DNA from: CAJQND01 sp051010055
GTDB taxonomy: Bacteria; Pseudomonadota; Alphaproteobacteria; Rhizobiales; CAJQND01
Direction of reading: 5' to 3'
NCBI GenBank assembly: GCA_051010055.1
Contig: JBPCVY010000271.1
Coordinates: 1-13,088 of the forward strand
DNA length: 13,088 nt
Positions 7,262 to 13,088 of this stretch are shown here, one piece after another. A program made the translations under genes and the position numbers. Within the stretch, counting starts at the first letter, position 1. Each line of letters begins with the position of its first letter. Under the pieces are notes generated by a model. The model searched no databases. It was not told where the DNA came from and was given only the letters and a program-made list of their open reading frames with translations.

Positions 7262-8125
7262 CTAATCTTTATTCAGAAGCTCGACCAAAACCGTAAGCGC
7301 TTTATTATCCAGGCCAGCATTAATCCCCTTGTGGGCTAAATCACTGAATAATTGCGGTAATTCTGCATGAACATCCAGGGCTTTGAATGTGCTGAGTGCA
7401 TCGTCCAGAGCTGCAGCATAAGTTGTCATGGTGGCGGGAGGGTTATCGAAGTTCCCACTGATAACGGTGTCTGAAAAATACTTGTGGTAGCTTGGAAGCA
7501 CGCCCATGGTAACTGGTATCTGGCGGGCAAAAGTGTCCATAGGAATACCCGCTTTCTTGCACACCAGCCCGCCGTAAATCATTCCAAACATGAACCCTTG
7601 GCGCGTGGTGAACAGGGCGGCAAAAAGCGAAGCCAGCATTCCCGCTTCATTGCCAACGTGTGCTGAGCTCCCTCCGAGCGTCTTGATAACCGGTTTCTGG
7701 GTGTCCCAAACCCCAGGGTCGCCAACCACCGACAACACCGTATCCGGTTTTCCGATTGCTGTCGGGTAGGCATTTATAATCCCGATTAGCCAATTTGCCT
7801 CATTTTCCGATAGCAGTTTTGCAAGGGCTTCCGCATCGATCGAGCCGCCTGTGCTAAGCTCAATAATCGTTTTTCCTTTCAACGTTTCGGCAATTCCGCC
7901 GAGAAGGCCGATTGTTGTGTCGTGTGATGCAATGTTGGTGATTGTTACAGGGCTGGCAGCAATGGCGTCTGCCGCCTCCGCCGCTACTTCAGCACCGGCT
8001 GATGCCAATGGTTGCGCTTTTTCGGGAGAGCGGTTCCAAACAGTAACCGAATACCCATTGTTCAAAAGCGTCTGTGCCAGAGCACTTCCCATGGCGCCAA
8101 GACCGATTACTGAAACATCAGACAT
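7262..8125 (-). CDS. NAD(P)H-dependent oxidoreductase, imine-reductase-like (beta-HAD superfamily)
   Basis: This 287-residue protein has an N-terminal Rossmann domain: VIGLGAMGSALA contains the GxGxxG motif at residues 8-13, and VWNRSPEKA (29-37) contains an Asn-Arg-Ser that usually favours NADPH. The second half is helical and resembles the dimerising domain of imine reductases and reductive aminases (IGKPDTVLSVVGD, LGGSSAHVGNEAG, LVELLNKD at the end). In relatives the catalytic position after the VGxxxG segment is Lys (beta-hydroxyacid dehydrogenases) or Asp/Tyr (many imine reductases). Here the segment reads MLASLFAALF (163-172) with none of these, so the chemistry is uncertain. GAGGAAAA at 8132-8139 lies about 10 bases before ATG 8125 and supports the start. 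A BKACE gene follows on the same strand, which suggests metabolism of a beta-keto or amino acid derivative. The superfamily is sure; the imine-reductase subgroup is likely. Confidence 0.85.
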   Translation of the reverse strand: MSDVSVIGLGAMGSALAQTLLNNGYSVTVWNRSPEKAQPLASAGAEVAAEAADAIAASPVTITNIASHDTTIGLLGGIAETLKGKTIIELSTGGSIDAEALAKLLSENEANWLIGIINAYPTAIGKPDTVLSVVGDPGVWDTQKPVIKTLGGSSAHVGNEAGMLASLFAALFTTRQGFMFGMIYGGLVCKKAGIPMDTFARQIPVTMGVLPSYHKYFSDTVISGNFDNPPATMTTYAAALDDALSTFKALDVHAELPQLFSDLAHKGINAGLDNKALTVLVELLNKD

Positions 8126-8185
8126 TCTAAATTTTCCTCACCAAAAATTTCGAATCATTCTCATAGACTGAATAAAAGCAAACTC

Positions 8186-8338
8186 TCACCTTACATAACT
8201 TGGCACCTTTTGAACTTGCTTGATACTGATAGTTTGCCCGCAGGAGCAAGCAATCTTGCGGATTTCGAGCGTTTGATCTTGCGTGCAGATAATCGCCGTT
8301 GGCACAAAGGTGCCTGCATTAACTGCAAGCGCGGACAT
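8186..8338 (-). CDS. Possible small protein, 50 residues, with CSCG motif
   Basis: A 50-codon ORF runs from ATG 8338 to TGA 8186-8188 in the gap between the cyclase and the oxidoreductase. The translation begins MSALAVNAGTF and contains KIACSCGQTISIKQVQK; Cys18, Cys31 and Cys33 are its only cysteines. It is neither a signal peptide nor a membrane span. A TAA lies three codons upstream, so the frame cannot extend. No good ribosome binding site is seen (GGCCC directly precedes the ATG). Codon choice looks coding-like, but I recognise no family. It may be a genuine small protein translated with the cyclase, 51 bases downstream of that stop, or a chance frame. Confidence 0.35.
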   Translation of the reverse strand: MSALAVNAGTFVPTAIICTQDQTLEIRKIACSCGQTISIKQVQKVPSYVR

Positions 8339-8389
8339 GGGCCGATTTTACGGCAATAATTGAAACTTCATTCTGGCAGAGGTTTCAAA

Positions 8390-10156
8390 TCAGATCGGCA
8401 ATCCGGCCTTTCTGAGCGCCAATACTAAGTGCTCGAGATCGTTTTGATCGCAGAAAGGCCATCTCTGCTCAAAATAATCTTTCCAATTGCTCGGTTCTTG
8501 CAGGTTTCTCAAGCCCGGCGCTTCTTCAACTGCCTTGGCGAAATCTTGGTAAACCTCGTGCGCCTTATCTGATTTGCCGGCCATTGCATAGCTTGCAGCC
8601 AGCAAGGCGAGAACTGATTCTGGCGGATTTCGTATGGCATCGAGGAGCGAGATTGCGTCCTCGTAATCACGGGCGGCAAAGGAAGCCAGGCCCAGGTTCC
8701 AATTGTACTTTCCGTATGGATTGAGTGTGAGCGCATGCTGGCACAGGTTGATGGCCTTTTCGATATCTCCATCAAACACCGCATGGCGTGAATAGTAGAT
8801 GATGACGCGAGTATCGTTGGGATTTATTCGCAGTGCAGCTTCAAAATGATGCTTCGCTTTATCAGGTTCGCCATTGAACAAGTACGCCATTCCCAGCGAA
8901 GTTTGAGTGCGACTGTCATCGTCGTCAATTTCATCGGCTTTTTTGGCCAGCTGCAACGCTAAACTGCGATCGGTGTCCGCATTGTTGCTCCAGCCATTTA
9001 GCCACATACGAAGCAATACTTCCGACAACAGAGCCAGAACTGGGGCGTTATCTGGTTCGATTTCGAGCGCAGATTGGAGACAGTCCCGTGCCTTGCGATT
9101 TTCGTCAATTGACCAATTGAAGAAATGATCACGACCGCGAAGAAAAAGATCATAGGCCCTTAGTTGTTCATTCGAAAGGCTCCTGATTTTGGTCAGCTGC
9201 CCGGCCTCCAACCGCCCCACCAAAGTACTGGCGATGCAGCGGACAATATCATCTTGCACCTCGAAAATGTCTTCCAACGCCCGATCGTAACGCTCCGCCC
9301 ATATGTGCGAATCTTCCCTGGCATCAACCAGCTGTGCGGTGACACGAACTCTTTGCCCGGCCTTTTGGACGCTGCCTTCAAGAATAAATTGCGCATTGAG
9401 TTTTCTGCTCACATCCCTCAGGGGTTCGTTTTTTCCCTTGAAAACAAAGGAGGAATTTCGCGAGACGACAGCGAGTTCTCGAAAGCGAGATATCTCTGTG
9501 ATCAGATCTTCGGTGATTCCGTCGGAGAAATAATCCTGCTCAGATTCACCTGACATGTTGGCAAATGGGAGAATTGCAATTGATGGTCTGAAAGATTGCT
9601 CTGTTTCTTCATTTCTTCCAGTCGAATAGTCCGATTCCGAAGTGGGTAGATTCACCTGGTAGGTCTGTACTTTTTTCTTGATGTTTTTGACCGATTGGCG
9701 CCCCGTGTCCACGAAATCAAAGTCGAGCTTGCCATCCACTACGTCAAAAGCTGAACCGGAAATGCATACTCCTCCAGGTTCGGCTATTGTCTCAAGGCGC
9801 GCTGCAATGTTTACGCCATCTCCGTATATATCGGTTCCTTCAACGATTATGTCTCCTAAGTTCACACCGATGCGCAGTTGGATTCGATGATCATCTTGCT
9901 CGGCAGAGTTCCGCGTCCGCATCTCCCGTTGAATTTCGAGGGCACATTGGACCGCTTCGATTACGCTTGGGAACTCGGCTAGCAATCCATCGCCCATGAG
10001 TTTTGCGATGCGGCCCTTATGCCTTTTGATACAGGGTTGGACCAGCGTTTTGCGCAATTCTTTGAGGCGCTCAAGAGTTCCGATTTCGTCGTCGCCCATC
10101 AAGCGCGAGTAACCCACAACATCTGCGGCCAGAATTGCTGAGAGTTTTCGCTCCAT
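8390..10156 (-). CDS. Class III nucleotidyl cyclase with TolB-like and TPR regions
   Basis: This 588-residue protein begins with a class III adenylate/guanylate cyclase domain (about 1-170) and is predicted to make a cyclic nucleotide from ATP or GTP. Metal-binding aspartates are at Asp12 (AADVVGYS) and Asp56 (KLMGDGLLAEF). Lys52 and Asp113 (YGDGVNIAARLE) occupy base-recognition positions that favour ATP, and Asn116 and Arg120 fit the transition-state pair. A TolB-like N-terminal domain follows (about 191-315: PSIAILPFANMSG, FILEGSVQ, HIWAERYDR), then TPR-like helical repeats to the end (for example AKHHFEAALRINPNDTRV). There is no signal peptide or membrane span, so it should be cytoplasmic. 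This architecture is a common multi-copy type in rhizobia; the TPR part may sense a partner protein. GAGGGAG at 10164-10170 lies 7 bases before ATG 10156. It is probably the first gene of its transcript, preceded by a decayed region. Confidence 0.92.
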   Translation of the reverse strand: MERKLSAILAADVVGYSRLMGDDEIGTLERLKELRKTLVQPCIKRHKGRIAKLMGDGLLAEFPSVIEAVQCALEIQREMRTRNSAEQDDHRIQLRIGVNLGDIIVEGTDIYGDGVNIAARLETIAEPGGVCISGSAFDVVDGKLDFDFVDTGRQSVKNIKKKVQTYQVNLPTSESDYSTGRNEETEQSFRPSIAILPFANMSGESEQDYFSDGITEDLITEISRFRELAVVSRNSSFVFKGKNEPLRDVSRKLNAQFILEGSVQKAGQRVRVTAQLVDAREDSHIWAERYDRALEDIFEVQDDIVRCIASTLVGRLEAGQLTKIRSLSNEQLRAYDLFLRGRDHFFNWSIDENRKARDCLQSALEIEPDNAPVLALLSEVLLRMWLNGWSNNADTDRSLALQLAKKADEIDDDDSRTQTSLGMAYLFNGEPDKAKHHFEAALRINPNDTRVIIYYSRHAVFDGDIEKAINLCQHALTLNPYGKYNWNLGLASFAARDYEDAISLLDAIRNPPESVLALLAASYAMAGKSDKAHEVYQDFAKAVEEAPGLRNLQEPSNWKDYFEQRWPFCDQNDLEHLVLALRKAGLPI

Positions 10157-10227
10157 GCTTTCACTCCCTCAGTTTAAAGAGTACTAAGTATGAGCGGGAG
10201 AATCTATGTGCTTTTCAAACATGCACG

Positions 10228-10305
10228 ATGTCCGCTTCAGGCACAACGCAGAGACTTTTTAAGATTGCCGAGACCATCAGTTTTTGACCCAAACCGAACA
10301 TGGGC
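10228..10305. repeat. Two remnants of a dispersed rhizobial-type repeat
   Basis: Two imperfect units lie about 47 bases apart. The first, at 10228-10252, begins ATGTCCGCTTCAGGCACAAC. The second, at 10275-10305, contains TTTTTGACCCAAACCGAACA. Both resemble a short repeat I recall as common in Rhizobiales, with ATGTCCGCTT, a variable centre and a complementary AGCGGACAT arm. Its accidental translation gives strings such as HVRFGSK, which appear here in the frame crossing the second unit. The match is from memory and both units are degenerate. Confidence 0.45.
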
Positions 10306-10320
10306 TGAAAGAGTATGCCA

Positions 10321-10870
10321 GTAGGGATTGAGCTTGCCGGTCAGCGCAGCCAGTTTTCCGCCAATTGACGTCATTGACTTAAGGGTCGCCAGATTGCCGA
10401 AGTTCTTTGCCCAGAACCACATTTCATGAATGCGGGTGCGCAGTGCGTTCGCCATCGTGTTGGCAAAATTATCCACGCCAAACGTCGAGGTCTCCAAAAT
10501 CGCCAGGATCGCGGATTGTCGTCCATCCGTCCATCAGCAAGGCTCGGACTGTAACCGCGCCCATGGCGGCAATTTCCTGCCAGTCACGATGTTCAACCGT
10601 GTCATACCCTCTGATCATGTGCTGAAGATTGACATGTACATGGCTCTCAATGAGCCCTGGCATGGGCGTGCACGCGCCGCCGTCGATCACCTTCGCGCCA
10701 TCAGCGATTTTAATGCCCTTGCCGATTTTCGTGATGAGATTGCCTTCAAAAAGCACACCCATCTCTTCGGCGTGTTCGCCGCTCTCAACATCAAAGATGT
10801 TCGCATTGGTAAAGAGGGTTTGAGAATCTTTGTTTTTTTGTGCGTTTGCTAAGCCGGTCAGTGCCCGCAC
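10321..10870 (-). pseudogene. Decayed metal-dependent amidohydrolase (imidazolonepropionase-like)
   Basis: Two pieces of one amidohydrolase remain. The first (10870 to 10469, beginning at a GTG) gives 133 residues. It opens with what looks like the end of a signal peptide (ALTGLANAQ), then TLFTNANIFDVESG, a beta-sandwich strand set, and PGLIESHVHVN, the first metal-binding HxH of the family. It continues to DGWTTIRDPGDFGD and stops. A second frame (10497 to about 10321) gives FGNLATLKSMTSIGGKLAAL followed by TGKLNPY, which matches the late part of such proteins, where a TSxxGxLxxLTGxxNPY segment precedes the last strands. Intact members have about 400-480 residues, so over 200 are missing between the pieces, including the metal-binding Lys/His/His/Asp. 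The last strands after NPY are also gone, replaced by repeat-like sequence, and the 5' end abuts the upstream peptidase stop. This is almost surely non-functional. Confidence 0.8.
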
Positions 10871-10876
10871 TGTACC

Positions 10877-11869
10877 CTATTTGCAGGACACCGCTGGTTT
10901 GACGCCGAGATACTCGCGCATGAGCCCGCCGCCGATAATAGCTACATCTTCATTGCTGCCAGTATTGGAAAGAATGGCCATACCGTAGTGACTATTGCCG
11001 GCCATTACAGTGAAAGCATGATTGCGCGCCTTGATAGTGGCCAGCTTGACGGTTTTCTTGGCCTCATTGGGCCCGCTATAGGTGCCCGTTTTCCCGCCCA
11101 CGTAGAGTTCCTTGGGGGTGTACTTTTTAGCCTTGCTTTTGCCTGTGCGGGTGGCCTGCATGATTTTCCATACCACATCAGCGCCAGCATATTTGCGTTT
11201 GTAGGTGTGGTGGAGGAATTGCGCCAGCTCCAGGGAATTCAGCTCGTTGCCATGTTCCCGGGTACCGTTTTTCCGCACAAGCCAGCCCTGGAACCCCTTT
11301 GTTTTCGGGTATCCCATCCGCTCAACGAAGCCCTGCACCGCAATGCGGCCTGAATTGGTGCTGCCATCTTTTCCGGTTTGTTTTTGCAGGCTGAGCCAGG
11401 ACGGGTTGTCGGACACAACAATCATACGCACCAGCTGGCTCAACTGCTTTTTGGAGAACTTGCCCCTTTGCTTGTTGAGCAGGGCTGCGGCGACAAACAA
11501 CTTCGATGAAGAGGCGCCAAAATAAAGTTGCTCTGCATTTTTGCTGCGGGCAATGAGTTTGCCTGTATCAAGATTGTTAAGCGCCCATTGGATCTGATAT
11601 TTTCCACTTTTCAGCCGGCAGTAATGCGCCTTTTGTTTAGGGCCGAACTTTTTCCCCTTGCCCTTGATGCGCACCAGAAGCTTACGCGCCTGCGGATCGG
11701 CAAGCATTCGCAGGTCCTTGCCATTATCAAGAACGAAATAGCCTTTGCCATTTTTGCCATTGTGGTCAGCGCGCGCAGTACCGATCGGCAAAGCTGCGAG
11801 AATTAGCAGAGCGATTGCCAGGAGAAATCGGAGCGGCCAATTTTGTTTGGCTGATTTAATGGGTCCCAA
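10877..11869 (-). CDS. Serine DD-peptidase / class A beta-lactamase-fold protein
   Basis: This 330-residue exported protein has the penicillin-recognising serine hydrolase fold and probably trims peptidoglycan peptides in the periplasm. A signal peptide spans about 12-34 (hydrophobic FLLAIALLILAALPIG, likely cleavage after ARA). The three active-site motifs are in order: SSSK (Ser120 nucleophile, Lys123), SDN (153-155) and KTG (260-262). The segment around residues 206-211 (EHGNELN) sits where class A beta-lactamases carry the deacylating Glu166; Gly207 appears to fill that place, which favours a carboxypeptidase or endopeptidase over a beta-lactamase. Between signal and catalytic domain is a Lys/Gly-rich section (about 35-80). 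The only plausible start is TTG 11869, 2 bases after the stop of the DUF882 gene and without a clear ribosome binding site, which points to translational coupling. An in-frame TGA lies two codons upstream of it. Confidence 0.87.
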   Translation of the reverse strand: MGPIKSAKQNWPLRFLLAIALLILAALPIGTARADHNGKNGKGYFVLDNGKDLRMLADPQARKLLVRIKGKGKKFGPKQKAHYCRLKSGKYQIQWALNNLDTGKLIARSKNAEQLYFGASSSKLFVAAALLNKQRGKFSKKQLSQLVRMIVVSDNPSWLSLQKQTGKDGSTNSGRIAVQGFVERMGYPKTKGFQGWLVRKNGTREHGNELNSLELAQFLHHTYKRKYAGADVVWKIMQATRTGKSKAKKYTPKELYVGGKTGTYSGPNEAKKTVKLATIKARNHAFTVMAGNSHYGMAILSNTGSNEDVAIIGGGLMREYLGVKPAVSCK

Positions 11870-11871
11870 CC

Positions 11872-13088
11872 CTAGTCAAAATCCAATGGACGAGCTTGTA
11901 CGGTGATGGCTTCCAGGCGTTTTCTCTCAACCCGGGCCTGTTTGCTGAGGGGCTTGATGTTCGGGCGCATTTTGCGAACCGCTGGTGTCTGGGCAAGGTT
12001 TGTCTTGCCGTTGCGGTTTACCTGCTGGGCGTTGATGCGCGCCATATCAGCGACGGTAAATGTGCGCTTACGCTTAGGGTTTATGACGGTTGGCACCATG
12101 CCATCTGCGCTTGCTACCTTCATTCCAACGTTGCCGAGAACCATGGAACCGCTATAGAGATTATTCTTGAATTGCTGAGGCGCACCGTCATGGCGTAGAG
12201 CTGAAGTTTCAAATGCTGCAGGACGCCGCGTTGCGCTCCAAAGGCTCGGTACCGGGTCATTCAACACCGGAGCAGCTGCAATGAATGCGTTGCGCAATCT
12301 GGTGCTGGGCCGGATATCGAGCGGTAAATTGTTCAATGTTCCAACCCTGCGGATATCGTCTGCATTACGCTTGGAAGCGAAATTGGTAACTTGTGCATTC
12401 GCCGAGGCAGGCTGGATGGTTATGTCTTTTTGTCCCTGGACTTCCGCCATAACTGCGTAAGGCTTGGGCCGCGGTACGGGAACCGAGCTCTTGGCGATTT
12501 GTGCGGTAAGGGCAGCGCGCGCCTTGCTGGACAGAGCAGCATAGACGGCAGGTTTCTTGATGGAAGGCTTTATGCGCGGCTTGGCGGCGGCTACGCGGGT
12601 TGAAGGCTTTTTGGTGTCCTTCTTGCGTTTGGCGATATAAACGGGCGCAGGAGCGTTGCGGCGCTTCCTCTTGTGATCGCGGAAGATCTTGGCCAGGCGC
12701 TTGCTCGACATACGCGGCCAGTGGCGCACTGAACCGGTATCTACGTGAACAAACCCTTTGGAACCGGAACGCGGATAATAGCCAACGCCACCTATTTCGC
12801 GCACAAGAGCAGCGTTGCGCACCTTCACAAGCGGCGCGTCAGGGAAAAACAGATCGATAGCACGGCCCTGAATATGTTGCGAGCGGCGGGCAACCTTGCG
12901 CCCCATACGGCGCAATTTTTTGTTGGTGCGCGCTGAGCGGAAGCCGCTGATCACATGGATGGGCTTTTTGGAGCGCAGTTCAGTCTTAATTTCCCAGATC
13001 ATGTCAAACAATTCGGGGTCCATGCGGGTTGACGTGTTGCGGCGCCAGTCGCGGAAGAACCAGTTCAGTTTCTTCAGGCCCTTTTTGT
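11872..13088 (-). CDS. DUF882 / M15-family murein peptidase, 5' partial
   Basis: The gene enters from the right edge; 404 residues are visible and the N-terminus is missing. Reading in frame across the edge gives LKKLNWFFRDWRRN before MDPELFDMIW, both typical of DUF882, so the Met at 13023 is not the true start. The M15 metal site is present: SQHIQGRAIDLFF supplies His and Asp, and GFVHVDTGSVRHWPR supplies the second His and an Asp. The relative MepK (YcbK) of E. coli is a murein endopeptidase that cuts 3-3 cross-links, which are abundant in rhizobial cell walls; a similar role is plausible here. After the domain comes a tail of about 260 residues, basic and rich in Ala, Lys, Arg and Pro, likely disordered, perhaps for wall binding or partner contacts. 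The DD-peptidase-like gene follows after 2 bases. Confidence 0.9.
   Translation of the reverse strand, partial: KKGLKKLNWFFRDWRRNTSTRMDPELFDMIWEIKTELRSKKPIHVISGFRSARTNKKLRRMGRKVARRSQHIQGRAIDLFFPDAPLVKVRNAALVREIGGVGYYPRSGSKGFVHVDTGSVRHWPRMSSKRLAKIFRDHKRKRRNAPAPVYIAKRKKDTKKPSTRVAAAKPRIKPSIKKPAVYAALSSKARAALTAQIAKSSVPVPRPKPYAVMAEVQGQKDITIQPASANAQVTNFASKRNADDIRRVGTLNNLPLDIRPSTRLRNAFIAAAPVLNDPVPSLWSATRRPAAFETSALRHDGAPQQFKNNLYSGSMVLGNVGMKVASADGMVPTVINPKRKRTFTVADMARINAQQVNRNGKTNLAQTPAVRKMRPNIKPLSKQARVERKRLEAITVQARPLDFD

Noticed and set aside
8301..8314. Small perfect hairpin GGCAC-AAAG-GTGCC as a terminator
   Set aside because: Stem of only 5 pairs and no T run on either strand; it falls inside the candidate 50-residue ORF.
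10430..10852. 140-codon plus-strand ORF across the decayed amidohydrolase
   Set aside because: It is opposite the recognisable N-terminal amidohydrolase fragment and has no homology I recognise.
10877..11869. Annotation as a class A beta-lactamase
   Set aside because: SxxK, SDN and KTG are shared with DD-peptidases, and the deacylation Glu seems to be missing, so resistance function is not supported.

Overview
The window looks like chromosomal DNA from an alphaproteobacterium, most likely in the order Hyphomicrobiales (Rhizobiales). The grounds are a small DUF1127 protein, a class III cyclase fused to TolB-like and TPR regions, a long DUF882 peptidase, a BKACE-family enzyme, and remnants that resemble a dispersed repeat I associate with rhizobial genomes. 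This placement rests on recalled protein families, not on a search. I see no rRNA, tRNA, CRISPR array, transposase or phage gene.

Layout. Positions 14-4275 (+) hold a two-gene RND efflux unit: a lipoprotein membrane fusion protein and a 1017-residue inner-membrane permease, with no outer-membrane factor in view. A 204-base AT-richer spacer follows, with a 14-base palindrome, a small hairpin and spaced CTGAAA repeats. It leads into a DUF1127 gene (4480-4716, +). After a structured 164-base gap come a hypothetical protein (4881-5264, +) and a MarC-family membrane protein (5269-6042, +), only 4 bases apart and closed by a clear intrinsic terminator at 6070-6104.

From 6126 to the right edge every recognised gene is on the minus strand. 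Read in transcription order from the right these are: a partial DUF882/M15 peptidoglycan peptidase (edge to 11872); a serine DD-peptidase-like protein starting 2 bases after it (11869-10877); a decayed amidohydrolase (10870-10321) missing its 5' end, catalytic middle and 3' end; repeat remnants (10305-10228); a cyclase/TolB/TPR protein (10156-8390); a possible 50-residue ORF (8338-8186); an imine-reductase-like NAD(P)H oxidoreductase (8125-7262); and a BKACE beta-keto acid cleavage enzyme (6965-6126).

How the genes may work together. The RND pair should form an efflux pump with an outer-membrane channel encoded elsewhere. The DUF882 and DD-peptidase genes look translationally coupled and both should act on periplasmic peptidoglycan. 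The BKACE and oxidoreductase genes may be two steps of a small catabolic route of unknown substrate, though a gap of about 300 bases makes co-transcription uncertain. The window is mostly ordinary core or accessory metabolism. The most notable points are the decayed amidohydrolase with repeat remnants at its breakpoint, the oxidoreductase without the usual catalytic residue, the unannotated small ORF, and the spacer upstream of DUF1127. I did not find a convincing new multi-gene system.
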